DNA of 57,362 nucleotides, from positions 1 to 57,362 of the forward strand of contig JAHHHS010000044.1 in NCBI GenBank assembly GCA_019359215.1, read 5' to 3'. This document shows, in pieces, positions 8,929 to 18,333 of this stretch (positions within the stretch are counted from its first letter, which is position 1; every line of letters starts with the position of its first letter). The notes under the pieces are model-generated. The model saw nothing but the letters and a program-made list of their open reading frames with translations. It was not told the DNA's origin and did no database searches. The DNA is from Nostoc indistinguendum CM1-VF10. Lineage in GTDB: Bacteria > Cyanobacteriota > Cyanobacteriia > Cyanobacteriales > Nostocaceae. Both the position numbers and the translations under genes were made by a program.

Positions 8929-10593
8929 ATGGCGAAACCTGCAATTTTAACTGTCGATGATGATCCAGAAGTGTTGCAAGCAGTATCACGAGACTTGCGG
9001 CATCAGTATGGCGATCGCTTCCGCATTGTCCGGGCAGATTCCGGTATTACTGCTCTGGACGCGGTGCAGCAACTCAAATTACGGAATGAAGCAGTTGCTC
9101 TATTCTTGGTGGATCAAAGAATGCCTCAAATGGGAGGTGTGGAGTTTCTTGAACAAGCAAAAGTCATCTTTCCTGATGCGAAACGTGCTTTACTAACGGC
9201 GTATGCAGATACGGATGCTGCAATTAAGTCAATTAATAGTGCCAAACTTGATTACTACTTACTTAAGCCCTGGAATCCACCAGAAGAAAGGTTATATCCG
9301 ATTTTAGATGATTTGCTAGATGACTGGCTAGCTGGATTCCGCCCACCCTTTGAAGGGATTCGAGTCATTGGTAATCGCTGGTCGCCTTTTTCCCATCACG
9401 TGAAAGACTTTCTAGCGCGTAACCAGATTCCCTATAAGTGGTTAGATATTGAACTGGAGCCGGATGCAGAAAAATTAGTGGAATACGCAGAAGCTGATGG
9501 CAGACAGCAATTACCCCTGGTACTGTTTCCCGATGGTTCCCGATTAATCCAACCATCAAATTTAGAGATTGCTGCCAAAATTGGACTGCAAACCCAGGCA
9601 GAGCGACCATTTTATGACTTAGCGATCGTGGGTGGTGGCCCTGCTGGGCTAGCAGCCGCCGTTTATGGGGCTTCTGAAGGATTGAGTACTGTCTTAATTG
9701 AGCGTGAAGCACCAGGTGGACAAGCAGGTACGAGTTCACGCATTGAAAACTATCTAGGGTTTCCTGTTGGCTTAAGCGGCAGCGATTTGGCCAGGCGGGG
9801 AGTCACTCAGGCGCGGCGATTTGGGGTAGAAATTCTTACTCCTCAAGTAGTAACTGGAGTCAAGCTACAAGATCCTTATCGGGTTCTACAATTGGCCGAT
9901 GGCAGCGAGATTAGTTGCCATGCACTTTTAGTTGCAACTGGTGTTTCCTACCGTTGGCTAGATGTCCCAGGAGCCGAGAAGCTGACAGGGGCAGGAGTTT
10001 ATTACGGTGCTGCTATGACTGAAGCGATCGCCTGTACCAATGAAGAAGTTTACTTAATAGGTGGGGCAAATTCTGCTGGACAGGCAGCAATGCACTTTTC
10101 TAAGTATGCCAGCAAAGTGATCATGTTGGTGCGGGGTGAGTCGCTTTCATTGAGTATGTCCCAATACTTGATTGACCAGATTGCGGCTACTGAGAATATC
10201 CAAGTTTGCACAAGTTGCAGCGTCGTGGAAGTGAAGGGAGATGATTCTTTAGAAGAGATTGTGATTAAACACGCCAAGACGGGACAAACTGAAACCGTAC
10301 CAGCGCGATCGCTTTTTATCTTTATCGGTGCTAGCCCTAAAACTGATTGGCTCGATGGTGTTGTTCGACGCGATGCTCAGGGATTCATAATCACAGGCCC
10401 CGACTTAATGCACAATGGCAAACCTCATCCAGGTTGGGGTTTGGAACGCTCACCTTTCTTACTAGAAGCCAGCGTTCCTGGCATATTTGCAGCCGGAGAT
10501 GTCCGTTCTGGGTCAATTAAGCGGGTGGCATCTGGTGTGGGTGAAGGTTCGATCGCCATTCAATTTGTTCACCGCTATCTAAGCAATGTTTAG
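8929..10593 (+). CDS. Response regulator fused to thioredoxin-reductase-like flavoprotein
   Basis: A 554-residue three-part protein. Residues 1-125 form a receiver domain with acidic pocket D10-D12, phosphoacceptor D62 (LVDQRMP), T90 and K113. Residues about 140-220 resemble a glutaredoxin fold, but the CPxC position reads SPFS, so no redox cysteines. Residues about 228-554 form an FAD/NAD(P)H oxidoreductase of the thioredoxin-reductase type (VGGGPAGLAAAVYG; IGGANSAGQAA; FAAGDVRSGSIKR). The catalytic CATC of true reductases is missing; the aligned segment reads YYGAAMTEA. The electron acceptor is therefore unlikely to be thioredoxin. It sits 31 bp ahead of a histidine kinase, presumably its phosphodonor. 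The fusion is a known bacterial architecture of uncertain physiology. Confidence 0.88.
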   Translation: MAKPAILTVDDDPEVLQAVSRDLRHQYGDRFRIVRADSGITALDAVQQLKLRNEAVALFLVDQRMPQMGGVEFLEQAKVIFPDAKRALLTAYADTDAAIKSINSAKLDYYLLKPWNPPEERLYPILDDLLDDWLAGFRPPFEGIRVIGNRWSPFSHHVKDFLARNQIPYKWLDIELEPDAEKLVEYAEADGRQQLPLVLFPDGSRLIQPSNLEIAAKIGLQTQAERPFYDLAIVGGGPAGLAAAVYGASEGLSTVLIEREAPGGQAGTSSRIENYLGFPVGLSGSDLARRGVTQARRFGVEILTPQVVTGVKLQDPYRVLQLADGSEISCHALLVATGVSYRWLDVPGAEKLTGAGVYYGAAMTEAIACTNEEVYLIGGANSAGQAAMHFSKYASKVIMLVRGESLSLSMSQYLIDQIAATENIQVCTSCSVVEVKGDDSLEEIVIKHAKTGQTETVPARSLFIFIGASPKTDWLDGVVRRDAQGFIITGPDLMHNGKPHPGWGLERSPFLLEASVPGIFAAGDVRSGSIKRVASGVGEGSIAIQFVHRYLSNV

Positions 10594-10624
10594 CTAGATC
10601 GGGAAAAACTAAGGAGATTGATTA

Positions 10625-12022
10625 ATGTTGTGTATTGAGGACTTGATCAACTTAGACCCGTTTCAACGGCTTCCCAAAGAGCGATTGGAGTGGGTGTGCG
10701 ATCGCGCTGGTACAGTTGAACTCCGTGCCGGAGAAGTGTTGGTGCATGAGGGAGACTCTGGACGCGGCTTATTTATCCTAGTCAAAGGAAAAATGAATAT
10801 TACCCGCCGCACTGAAGGAGCTGAAATTCCCATTGGGCAACACGAAGCCCCATCCTTTTTTGGTGAAATTCCAGTCCTCACAGATGAACCTGCACCTGTG
10901 ACAATGCGGGCATTCAAAGATTGCTACCTTTATGAAGTTAAACCAGACGACTTCCGTAAGCTGCTGCATGAATGTCGTGATTTTGAGCGGATGGTCTTCC
11001 GCATTATGGAACGTCGTCTGCGGGGACTAGAATCTTTTATTCGGGGGCGAGAAAAAATGGCAGCTTTAGGGACACTTGCCGCCGGTCTAGCTCATGAACT
11101 CAACAACCCAGCCTCAGCCCTTGTTCGGACTTTAGGAGAAATGCCAGCCGCGATCTTAGAGCTACAACGAATGAACTTAGTTTATGGGCAACGCAACGTT
11201 GAGGAAGCGCATACTCAAGACTGGTTGAGATTGCGCGATCAAGGCTATGATGCGATTTTAAATAATCGTCTAGATCCAGTGACACTAAGCGATCGCGAAA
11301 CCGTGTTGCTAGATTGGTTAGAAGATTATGGTGTAAAACAAGCATGGAAATTAGCAGAGCCTTTAGCCGAAGGCGGCATTGAGGTCGAAACCTTAGATCA
11401 GATAATGGAACGTTGGCGCAATGACGGCACTGAATTGCGTGAAATGGGATTGCACTGGCTATCGCTCTCCTTTGAAGTCATGTCGATGATTAAACATGGT
11501 TTGCGAGGAGCCGAGAGGATTTCCGAACTTGTGCAAGCGATGAAGTCTTATTCTTACCTCGATCAAGGCGTTCAGCAAGAAGTAAATGTGCATCAAGCTT
11601 TAGAAGATACCCTGCGATTGTTTGCTCATAAACTCAAGTGCGGCATCCAAGTACAACGCAATTACGATCAACATATTCCTAAAATCCTGGCTTATGGCAG
11701 CGAACTGAATCAGGTGTGGACAAACTTAATCGACAACGCCATTGATGCAATGGGGGGTAAAGGACTGCTGGAAATTACAACACACCATTGCGATCGCTTT
11801 GCCCATATTGACATCATCGATTCTGGTAGTGGAATTCCACCTGAAATACAAACCCGCATTTTTGAACCTTTTTTCACTACAAAATCAGTAGGGCGTGGTT
11901 CAGGGCTTGGTTTGGAAACCGTTCGCCGGATTGTAGAAAATCGCCATCACGGTACGCTCTCATTTGAGTCGCAGCCAGGTAAAACTTGTTTCACCATCTG
12001 CTTGCCTTTGTCAAATCAATGA
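10625..12022 (+). CDS. Sensor histidine kinase with N-terminal cNMP-binding domain
   Basis: A 465-residue soluble kinase. Residues about 12-135 form a CRP-like cyclic-nucleotide-binding beta-barrel (AGEVLVHEGDSGRGLFILVKG; SFFGEIPVLTDEPAP). The dimerisation helix holds the H-box GLAHELNNPASAL with phosphorylated His at about residue 157. The ATPase domain has the N box NLIDNAIDAM, G1 DSGSGIP, F box FEPFFTTK and G2 GRGSGLGL. A long helical linker (about 185-300) separates H-box and ATPase core. GGAG lies seven bases from the ATG. With the preceding receiver-flavoprotein gene it forms a co-transcribed two-component pair. No transmembrane segments, so it reads an intracellular signal. Confidence 0.9.
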   Translation: MLCIEDLINLDPFQRLPKERLEWVCDRAGTVELRAGEVLVHEGDSGRGLFILVKGKMNITRRTEGAEIPIGQHEAPSFFGEIPVLTDEPAPVTMRAFKDCYLYEVKPDDFRKLLHECRDFERMVFRIMERRLRGLESFIRGREKMAALGTLAAGLAHELNNPASALVRTLGEMPAAILELQRMNLVYGQRNVEEAHTQDWLRLRDQGYDAILNNRLDPVTLSDRETVLLDWLEDYGVKQAWKLAEPLAEGGIEVETLDQIMERWRNDGTELREMGLHWLSLSFEVMSMIKHGLRGAERISELVQAMKSYSYLDQGVQQEVNVHQALEDTLRLFAHKLKCGIQVQRNYDQHIPKILAYGSELNQVWTNLIDNAIDAMGGKGLLEITTHHCDRFAHIDIIDSGSGIPPEIQTRIFEPFFTTKSVGRGSGLGLETVRRIVENRHHGTLSFESQPGKTCFTICLPLSNQ

Positions 12023-12253
12023 ATCATTTATTCTGGCGGCGCTTTTATTAATTGCTGGACGTGAGGTTGACGTAAAAGCTAGCTTCGATTCCGTTCCAGT
12101 TAATATTTAGAACTTTTGATACCGACAAGAGGACTTTTCAAACATCCTTTAAAAGGGGATGGGATAACACGAAAGACTGTTGACGGCCTAAAAAGGTCAG
12201 CTTGTTTTCAAGTATATATACTTATAATAATTTTAGCATTTACCTTATGACTT
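12023..12253. other. Short spacer with possible IS-end relic
   Basis: Around 12133-12150 the string GACTTTTCAAACATCC resembles GACTTTTCAAACAGCC at 111-126 beside the left-edge transposase. No gene or convincing terminator is seen. Confidence 0.35.
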
Positions 12254-13141
12254 ATGACAATCCTCCAACTGATTGAACCCGAAATTAAAAATCTGGGTGA
12301 GTCTTTTGCCCGCCGCAGTTTACCATATCCTAATCGCCAAATGGTTGGGCCGTTTATCTTTTTTGATCATCTTGGCCCGTCCGTTATGCCCCCCAATCAA
12401 GGCATCGATGTCCGACCACATCCCCATATCAATCTTGCAACGGTGACTTATTTATTTGATGGTGCTTTGATGCATCGTGATAGTTTGGGTACCGTGCAAG
12501 AAATCCAACCAGGTGCAGTGAACTGGATGACAGCTGGAAAGGGAATTGTACATTCAGAGCGATCGCCCGACCATGATCGTTACAATGAAGCCATCATTCA
12601 TGGCATTCAAACTTGGGTAGCTCTGCCTGTTGAACACGAAGAAACCGAGCCAAACTTCATCCACTATCCTGCTGAAACCCTTCCTACTTGGGAAGAGAAT
12701 GGCACTCTCATCAAACTCATCGCGGGAAAAATACTTGGCTACGCCTCACCTGTGAAAGTTTTCTCACCTATCCTCTATTTAGATGCGGTGTTGTCTGCCA
12801 ATGCTCACTTCACTATTCCTACTGATTATTCAGAAAGAGCAGTATACAGTGTCACAGAAGGATTGAGGATTAATGATGAACCAGTAGAGCAATATCGTCT
12901 CGCTATCTTACAACCAGGTGAGCAGATCAAGGTTTCTGCTACTGCTGCTGGTCAGTGTATTGTTATTGGGGGTGAGCCGTTAGGTACACGCTACAAATGG
13001 TGGAATTTTGTTTCTAGCCGACCAGAGCGAATAGAGCAAGCTAAAGCTGATTGGCGCGACTGCCACTTTGCTTCTGTGCCAGATGAAACAGAGTTTATTC
13101 CACTACCAGAAGTAGTGACAGAAGCTAATCCTTTTTCTTGA
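12254..13141 (+). CDS. Pirin family protein (bicupin)
   Basis: A 295-residue pirin-type bicupin. The N-terminal cupin has the metal-binding pattern HPHINLATVTYLF, a later HRDSLG, and GIVHSE, which together supply three His and a Glu for iron. The second cupin (about 165-250) is degenerate, as in the family. Pirins are iron-binding proteins, some with quercetin-2,3-dioxygenase activity and others regulatory; the role here is not decidable. The ATG at 12254 gives a start in line with the family (ARRSLPYPNRQMVGPFIFFDHLGP). It stands alone after the two-component pair. Confidence 0.88.
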   Translation: MTILQLIEPEIKNLGESFARRSLPYPNRQMVGPFIFFDHLGPSVMPPNQGIDVRPHPHINLATVTYLFDGALMHRDSLGTVQEIQPGAVNWMTAGKGIVHSERSPDHDRYNEAIIHGIQTWVALPVEHEETEPNFIHYPAETLPTWEENGTLIKLIAGKILGYASPVKVFSPILYLDAVLSANAHFTIPTDYSERAVYSVTEGLRINDEPVEQYRLAILQPGEQIKVSATAAGQCIVIGGEPLGTRYKWWNFVSSRPERIEQAKADWRDCHFASVPDETEFIPLPEVVTEANPFS

Positions 13142-15772
13142 CAGTCTCGCCGTCAAAGAAATCTGTGTAGAAGTATCCCTGCGGTCAGTTTTATACTGGT
13201 CGCAACTCATGAAGCAACGCGTTAGGTGGTTCGCTGACTTGTACCGAATCCCCAACTGATTTGCTCCTCTAGCAATAACTGCCTCCTTTAATAGTGGTAT
13301 AGGTTTATAGTTAGGTTTTTTCGTGTTTACTTACTCACTGAGTTTATTAAAATACATCAGCCATTGCTGGTTTTGTATTCTTGATTACCCAATAAAGTTA
13401 ATATATTCTATGCCTTTAGTTATAGAAGTAAACCTAATCTTCTATGTCTATAGGTAGATAAATAAAACAGTAATAAAAGTTTAAATCTTAAAAAGAGAAA
13501 ATTAACCTTGTAAAATATCCCTATAGCTTTAGGTTTATCCTCTTACAAGAATCAAATAACATCTCATTTGTCAACATTTAAGAGGGCTGCTTCTTCAAAC
13601 CTAGTAATCTTACTTAAAAAGTGTTGCATTAACTGTCAAATAGCTGTATTGTTAAAGGTGATCTCCCTAAAAAGATTAACGGTAGATACGCAAATAGTAA
13701 GGATGATAAAATGACTTTGCTTAATTGATTAACAGTGCTAACCTGCCCTTTACCAGATTCTCCTTTACGAATAAGTATTCCATTTACCCAATGTGCTAAT
13801 TTTTCGTGTTTTAAGGGATCTATTCAAAGGTAGTAGTTGTTAACCATGACATGATATCTTTAGATACACATGATATCTTTAGATAAAATCCCTGTAATGT
13901 TTACTTGAGATAGTAGTTCTCCTTCAAAAATCAACTAAGAGCCATAGTAAATCTGGATTTACCTTTAAACATCCAAAATGCTACCAAGGTAAAATCTAAG
14001 TTATGACTTAAACCAGGACATTTCCCCCTAGCCTCCGAAAGTACTAGAGGGATCATCCCAGTTTTAGTTGTTTATCAGGCTGCTAAAAAATAACCTTTGT
14101 GGGTTAAGTTTTTGTGCATTTTTCTGCAAAATCTCGGGCAAGAGAAATTCAGAATTTAGCTGCTGCACTTTCGTGCATCTGCTCTTTTACCATGAACTAC
14201 AACTAATTTCAATTATGACACTTAAAGTTCCTCAAAATCAAGCTTCAATTAAGCAACCTTTTGTAAGGTATAACGCTTACAACACTGATTATTTGACAAA
14301 TCTAGTACTGAAACTAGAATTTTGCCTTAATAACCAAAATTTTGGCTTAATATATAAATTTCTTTCTCTATTAATTAAAAAATTGCAAATTCGCCACGAA
14401 ATTTGCGTTTTTAAATTTTAGCACGCCAGGCTGATTTTCTCGCTAATATAGGTGCTAGCTACAATCTTTAAAACCTCAAAGAGGCTTAATTTTGGGTTTT
14501 AATAGATAAGATTTGCTAATGTAAATTTTTATGTGGCAGCATACATTTTGCTAAAAACGCGAAATTTAATAACTAGCGACTTAGGTTAGCGAATCTGAAT
14601 TCTGTAGATTATTAATCACCTATACATCTCCAATCAAGAGAAATAGACATATGCGGGAATTACTTGTTTACGCATTGATGATTTCTTTTGAGTTAAAGCA
14701 GGATAATTGCATTCCAAGCAAGATATGTACATAGAAAACAGAGATCAAAATTTTTAATCCTGTATCCCGTTTTTAAAGATGAACAGGTGCTATCTATATT
14801 TTTCAAGTATCAATTCGCGATCGCTTATTCTTTCGCTTTGAACTTTGGGATTTATTGCTGGCTTGTTGTGGTAACTCACGCCAGCATCGCATAACTGTAC
14901 CAAGTATCTGCAATTTTTTAAGCGGTGTGATACCAGAGTGATTTTCCATCCATTCTAAGAACTTTATTAAAATTACCAATGCTGCAATACAGGACAGAAT
15001 GAATATTGCTTACAAAGTTGGTACAACGCCAATTGCCATTATTAACTTAGAAATTGCCCTAGTTAATTGTAACTACTAAGGCTATTTAGTATTTGCAAAT
15101 AATTAGTAATTAAATTACAGAAATACAAATGTTAACTGATCTATATTTAAAGTGAACAAAACAGACTTTGTAACAGAATTTAACTTAGGAAAAAATATAT
15201 TATGAGCAAATCAAATTATCGAATTCATTATTTAAGGATGAGCTTTACAATGATAAAACAATTTTTTTGAAGTAAATTTATAGCAAAATACAATAGCATA
15301 TATTTAGTAATTTTAGCGAATAGTTACAAATAGAACGAGCTGTATATATAACTTGTAGAGTCAAACTACTTTTATTAATTAATTTGAAATAAGCTGTAAA
15401 AAGCTAATTAAAATACGACAGCCTAATTGGTGTATTAGGTTTTAATTTTTCATGCAAAGTTTTAGCTCTTAAGGAGTATAAAGATTAAAATGATCAAATA
15501 TAAATTTCACATAAACATATAAGTTTGCTCTATTTAATGTATTGACTTGTTAAAGAAATAAGAGTAATCTGAATCTAGAAGGTAAAAAAATAAATTTTGT
15601 AAAGCAAGCCTACAGGCAGAATAGAACCTATAAGGGTAGGTGAATTAATCTTATTAGCGTAAACATCTTAAAAGTGTGTTAAGAAGCCTGCTATGAATCC
15701 ATATTTTTGGCACAGATTTAATATGTCTACCTTACAAAAAGAACTGTAATAGTATAGAGAGAGGTACATTAA
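13142..15772. other. 2.6-kb gene-free, AT-rich region before the biosynthetic cluster
   Basis: Very AT-rich with stops in all frames. A 17-bp direct repeat CATGATATCTTTAGATA occurs at 13850 and 13869. A 117-codon frame at 14068-14421 lacks family resemblance and is not called, although an internal ATG at 14215 opens a 68-codon frame. The last 200 bp should hold the cluster promoter, but no clear -10/-35 or operator stands out. Candidate for decayed sequence or an unrecognised long leader/ncRNA. Confidence 0.5.
13850..13885. repeat. 17-bp tandem direct repeat
   Basis: CATGATATCTTTAGATA is present twice with a 19-bp period (13850-13866 and 13869-13885). Possible small regulatory repeat or replication slippage. 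Confidence 0.6.
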
Positions 15773-17629
15773 ATGAGTACTGATTCTAATGGCTTGATAA
15801 CGCAGCACCATTTTTCAACGTTAGTAGAATTGCTGAGTTATAGAGCAAAAAATCAATCTGAACAGAAAGCTTATACTTTTTTACAAAGTACAGAGACAGA
15901 AGCAGTATCGTTGACTTATAAAGAGCTACATCTGCAAGCGCAAGCGATCGCAGCTAGTATGCAATCTTTAAATCTAGTTGGCGAACGTGCTTTGCTCCTA
16001 TATCAACCGGGTATAGAGTTTATTGCTGCTTTCTTTGGGTGTTTATATGCCGGCGTTGTTGCTATTCCTGCATATCCACCTAGACGAAATCAAAAGTTGT
16101 CCAGGTTGCAGGCTATAGCGGCAGATGCCCAAGCCAAGATTGTACTTACTTCTCAATCTCTTTTGCATAGCCTACAAACCAGCTTCAATGAAGAGGATTT
16201 AGAACTTTCTGGATTGCATTGGCTAGCTACCGATGACTTGAGTAACGATCTAGCCCAAGCATGGCAACCGCCGGAACTCAACGGTAATACTTTAGCTTTC
16301 CTCCAATACACATCTGGCTCTACAGGGACACCAAAGGGCGTGATGATCACTCATGGGAATCTGCTGCATAACGAGCGGATGATCGAGAAAGCCTTCGGAC
16401 ATACAGACAAAACTATTGTTGTTGGTTGGTTGCCTGTTTTCCATGACATGGGACTCATTGGAAATGTGTTGCAGCCCATATTTTTAGGGGTTCCTTGCAT
16501 TCTGATGTCTCCAGTTGAGTTTCTCCAAAAACCAATTCGCTGGTTGCAAGCAATATCCCGCTACAAAGCTACAACTAGTGGTGGGCCAAACTTTGCTTAT
16601 GATCTCTGCATTCGCAAGGTGACACCCGAACAGTTAGCGACTCTCGATCTCAGCAGTTGGGAAGTTGCCTTTACTGGTGCTGAACCTGTCCGGGCCGAGA
16701 CTTTGGAGCAGTTTGCTTCTACTTTTGCACCTTGTGGCTTCCGCAAGGAAGCATTTTATCCCTGCTACGGTATGGCAGAAACCACTCTGATAGTAACCGG
16801 GGGTGAGAAAACAGCTTTACCAATCACTTACAACGTAGAAAAAGCAGCATTAGAGCAAAATCGAATTGTCAAGCAGCCCGAGGACCGCAAAGATAGCCAG
16901 ACGATAGTAGGTTGTGGGCAAAGTCCTTCTGATCAGAAGGTGATCATTGTTGATCCCCAATCACTAACCCTCTGTGATCCTGAGCAAGTGGGAGAAATCT
17001 GGGTAGCTGGGCCGAGTGTTGCTCAAGGTTATTGGAATCAACCTGAAGAGACAGAAAAAACTTTCAATGCATACTTAGCAGATACAAATATTAACAATAG
17101 TGCAGCCTCAGGCCCCTTTCTTCGCACGGGAGACTTGGGATTTTTGCAAGACGGGGAGTTGTTTATTACAGGGCGGCTCAAAGATGTAATTATCGTCAGA
17201 GGGCAAAATCATTATCCCCAAGACATTGAACTGACTGTTGAAAAGAGCCATCCAGCCCTTAAATCTGGCTCAGGAGCAGCCTTTTCCATCGATTTTAAGG
17301 GTTCCGAACGATTAGTTATTGTTCAGGAGGTAGAACGGAGTTACTTGCGGAAGTTAAACGTTCAAGAAATTCTTGGAAATGTGAGACAAGCAGTGATTGC
17401 ACAGCATGGACTGGATATATTTGCTACGGTACTCATCAGGACTGGAAGTATCCCTAAAACCTCTAGTGGTAAAATTCGCCGTCAAGCTTGTCGAACTGCA
17501 TTTCTTGCCGGCACCTTGGATGTTATGGAGGATTGGAGTGAGAATCCTCAGAACAAAGCTAAGTTTAAGGATCTAGAAGCAGAAGTTGATTCTGTTCTCA
17601 AGCAGTTAACACCTGCCAAGCAGCTATAA
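15773..17629 (+). CDS. Fatty-acyl-AMP ligase (FAAL), cluster loading enzyme
   Basis: A 618-residue adenylate-forming enzyme that activates a free fatty acid with ATP and passes the acyl-AMP to an ACP. Visible motifs are the phosphate loop YTSGSTGTPKGVM (about residues 178-190), VGWLPVFHDMGLIGN, the adenine-binding FYPCYGMAETT (about 328-337) and RTGDLGF followed by GRLKDVIIVRGQNHYPQDIE. The last string is typical of FAALs rather than acyl-CoA ligases, and SIPKTSSGKIRR holds the C-terminal lysine. GAGAGAGG sits eight bases before the ATG. It is the first gene of the cluster and corresponds in position and type to CylA of cylindrocyclophane biosynthesis. Confidence 0.92.
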   Translation: MSTDSNGLITQHHFSTLVELLSYRAKNQSEQKAYTFLQSTETEAVSLTYKELHLQAQAIAASMQSLNLVGERALLLYQPGIEFIAAFFGCLYAGVVAIPAYPPRRNQKLSRLQAIAADAQAKIVLTSQSLLHSLQTSFNEEDLELSGLHWLATDDLSNDLAQAWQPPELNGNTLAFLQYTSGSTGTPKGVMITHGNLLHNERMIEKAFGHTDKTIVVGWLPVFHDMGLIGNVLQPIFLGVPCILMSPVEFLQKPIRWLQAISRYKATTSGGPNFAYDLCIRKVTPEQLATLDLSSWEVAFTGAEPVRAETLEQFASTFAPCGFRKEAFYPCYGMAETTLIVTGGEKTALPITYNVEKAALEQNRIVKQPEDRKDSQTIVGCGQSPSDQKVIIVDPQSLTLCDPEQVGEIWVAGPSVAQGYWNQPEETEKTFNAYLADTNINNSAASGPFLRTGDLGFLQDGELFITGRLKDVIIVRGQNHYPQDIELTVEKSHPALKSGSGAAFSIDFKGSERLVIVQEVERSYLRKLNVQEILGNVRQAVIAQHGLDIFATVLIRTGSIPKTSSGKIRRQACRTAFLAGTLDVMEDWSENPQNKAKFKDLEAEVDSVLKQLTPAKQL

Positions 17630-17987
17630 ACTAGCCAGGGCAAGGGCTGGTTGGCTCGCTCCTAGCCTCCAGTCTGCGAGGAAGGCAAGACAACTTTGGG
17701 CTTATCTTAGTGCCATTCGCCTATAGGTAAAGGCTCGTCTTCCGACTAGGCAGAGGTAGTGCAGGAATCCTCAGTAATTTATCGATCATGATATCAGAGG
17801 CAGAAGAAAGCGATCCCAGCTTAGTTGCAATGGTGGCAGATAGCTCCAGATACGGGGATCATTTATTTATCTTCTAGAGTTTTTTAGCTTGGTTAGGAAT
17901 ATGAATATTCCTAAGACAGGTATGGTTGCAGTGAAAAATTGAACACATTTGATTGTTGAAACATCTACATAGACGAGGACTTAAATT
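17630..17987. other. Spacer between FAAL and ACP genes
   Basis: The 358-bp gap has no convincing gene or repeat. Only a weak CCAG/CTGG hairpin just after the FAAL stop is seen. An internal promoter for the ACP gene is possible but not identifiable. Confidence 0.4.
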
Positions 17988-18293
17988 ATGACAATGCAGA
18001 ATCTTGAATTGAATACCACATCTACAGTTGTAACCAAGCAGATCCCAACAGCAGCAGAGATTCAAGCATGGATAGTCTCATATCTAGCTGACTTGCTGGA
18101 AGTCGATTCAGACGAAATCGAAGTCACAATACCTTTTGACCGCTACGGTTTAGACTCTTCAGCAGCAGTCGGTTTGACAGGTGACTTAGAAGACTGGTTG
18201 GGATGTGAACTCGATCCAACCCTACTATACGATTACCCAACTGTTGAGGCTTTAGTTAAGCATTTAGTCTCAGAGTTAAAAGTTGAAAAATAA
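17988..18293 (+). CDS. Free-standing acyl carrier protein
   Basis: A 101-residue phosphopantetheine carrier. The attachment serine lies in YGLDSSAAVGLTGDLEDWLG, preceded by IEVTIPFDRYGLDS, the pattern of carriers in cyanobacterial PKS and FAAL clusters. The N-terminal 22 residues are an unstructured leader. It should accept the acyl group from the preceding FAAL and present it to the dimetal enzyme encoded 40 bp downstream. This is the role of CylB in the cyl pathway. Confidence 0.92.
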   Translation: MTMQNLELNTTSTVVTKQIPTAAEIQAWIVSYLADLLEVDSDEIEVTIPFDRYGLDSSAAVGLTGDLEDWLGCELDPTLLYDYPTVEALVKHLVSELKVEK

Positions 18294-18333
18294 TCTCAAT
18301 TCTCTTCATATTTAGTGCATTCAGGAGAAAATC

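Noticed and set aside
14068..14421. 117-codon ORF in the pre-cluster region
   Set aside because: TTG-type start, AT-driven composition, no domain or homologue recognised; described only as part of the spacer.
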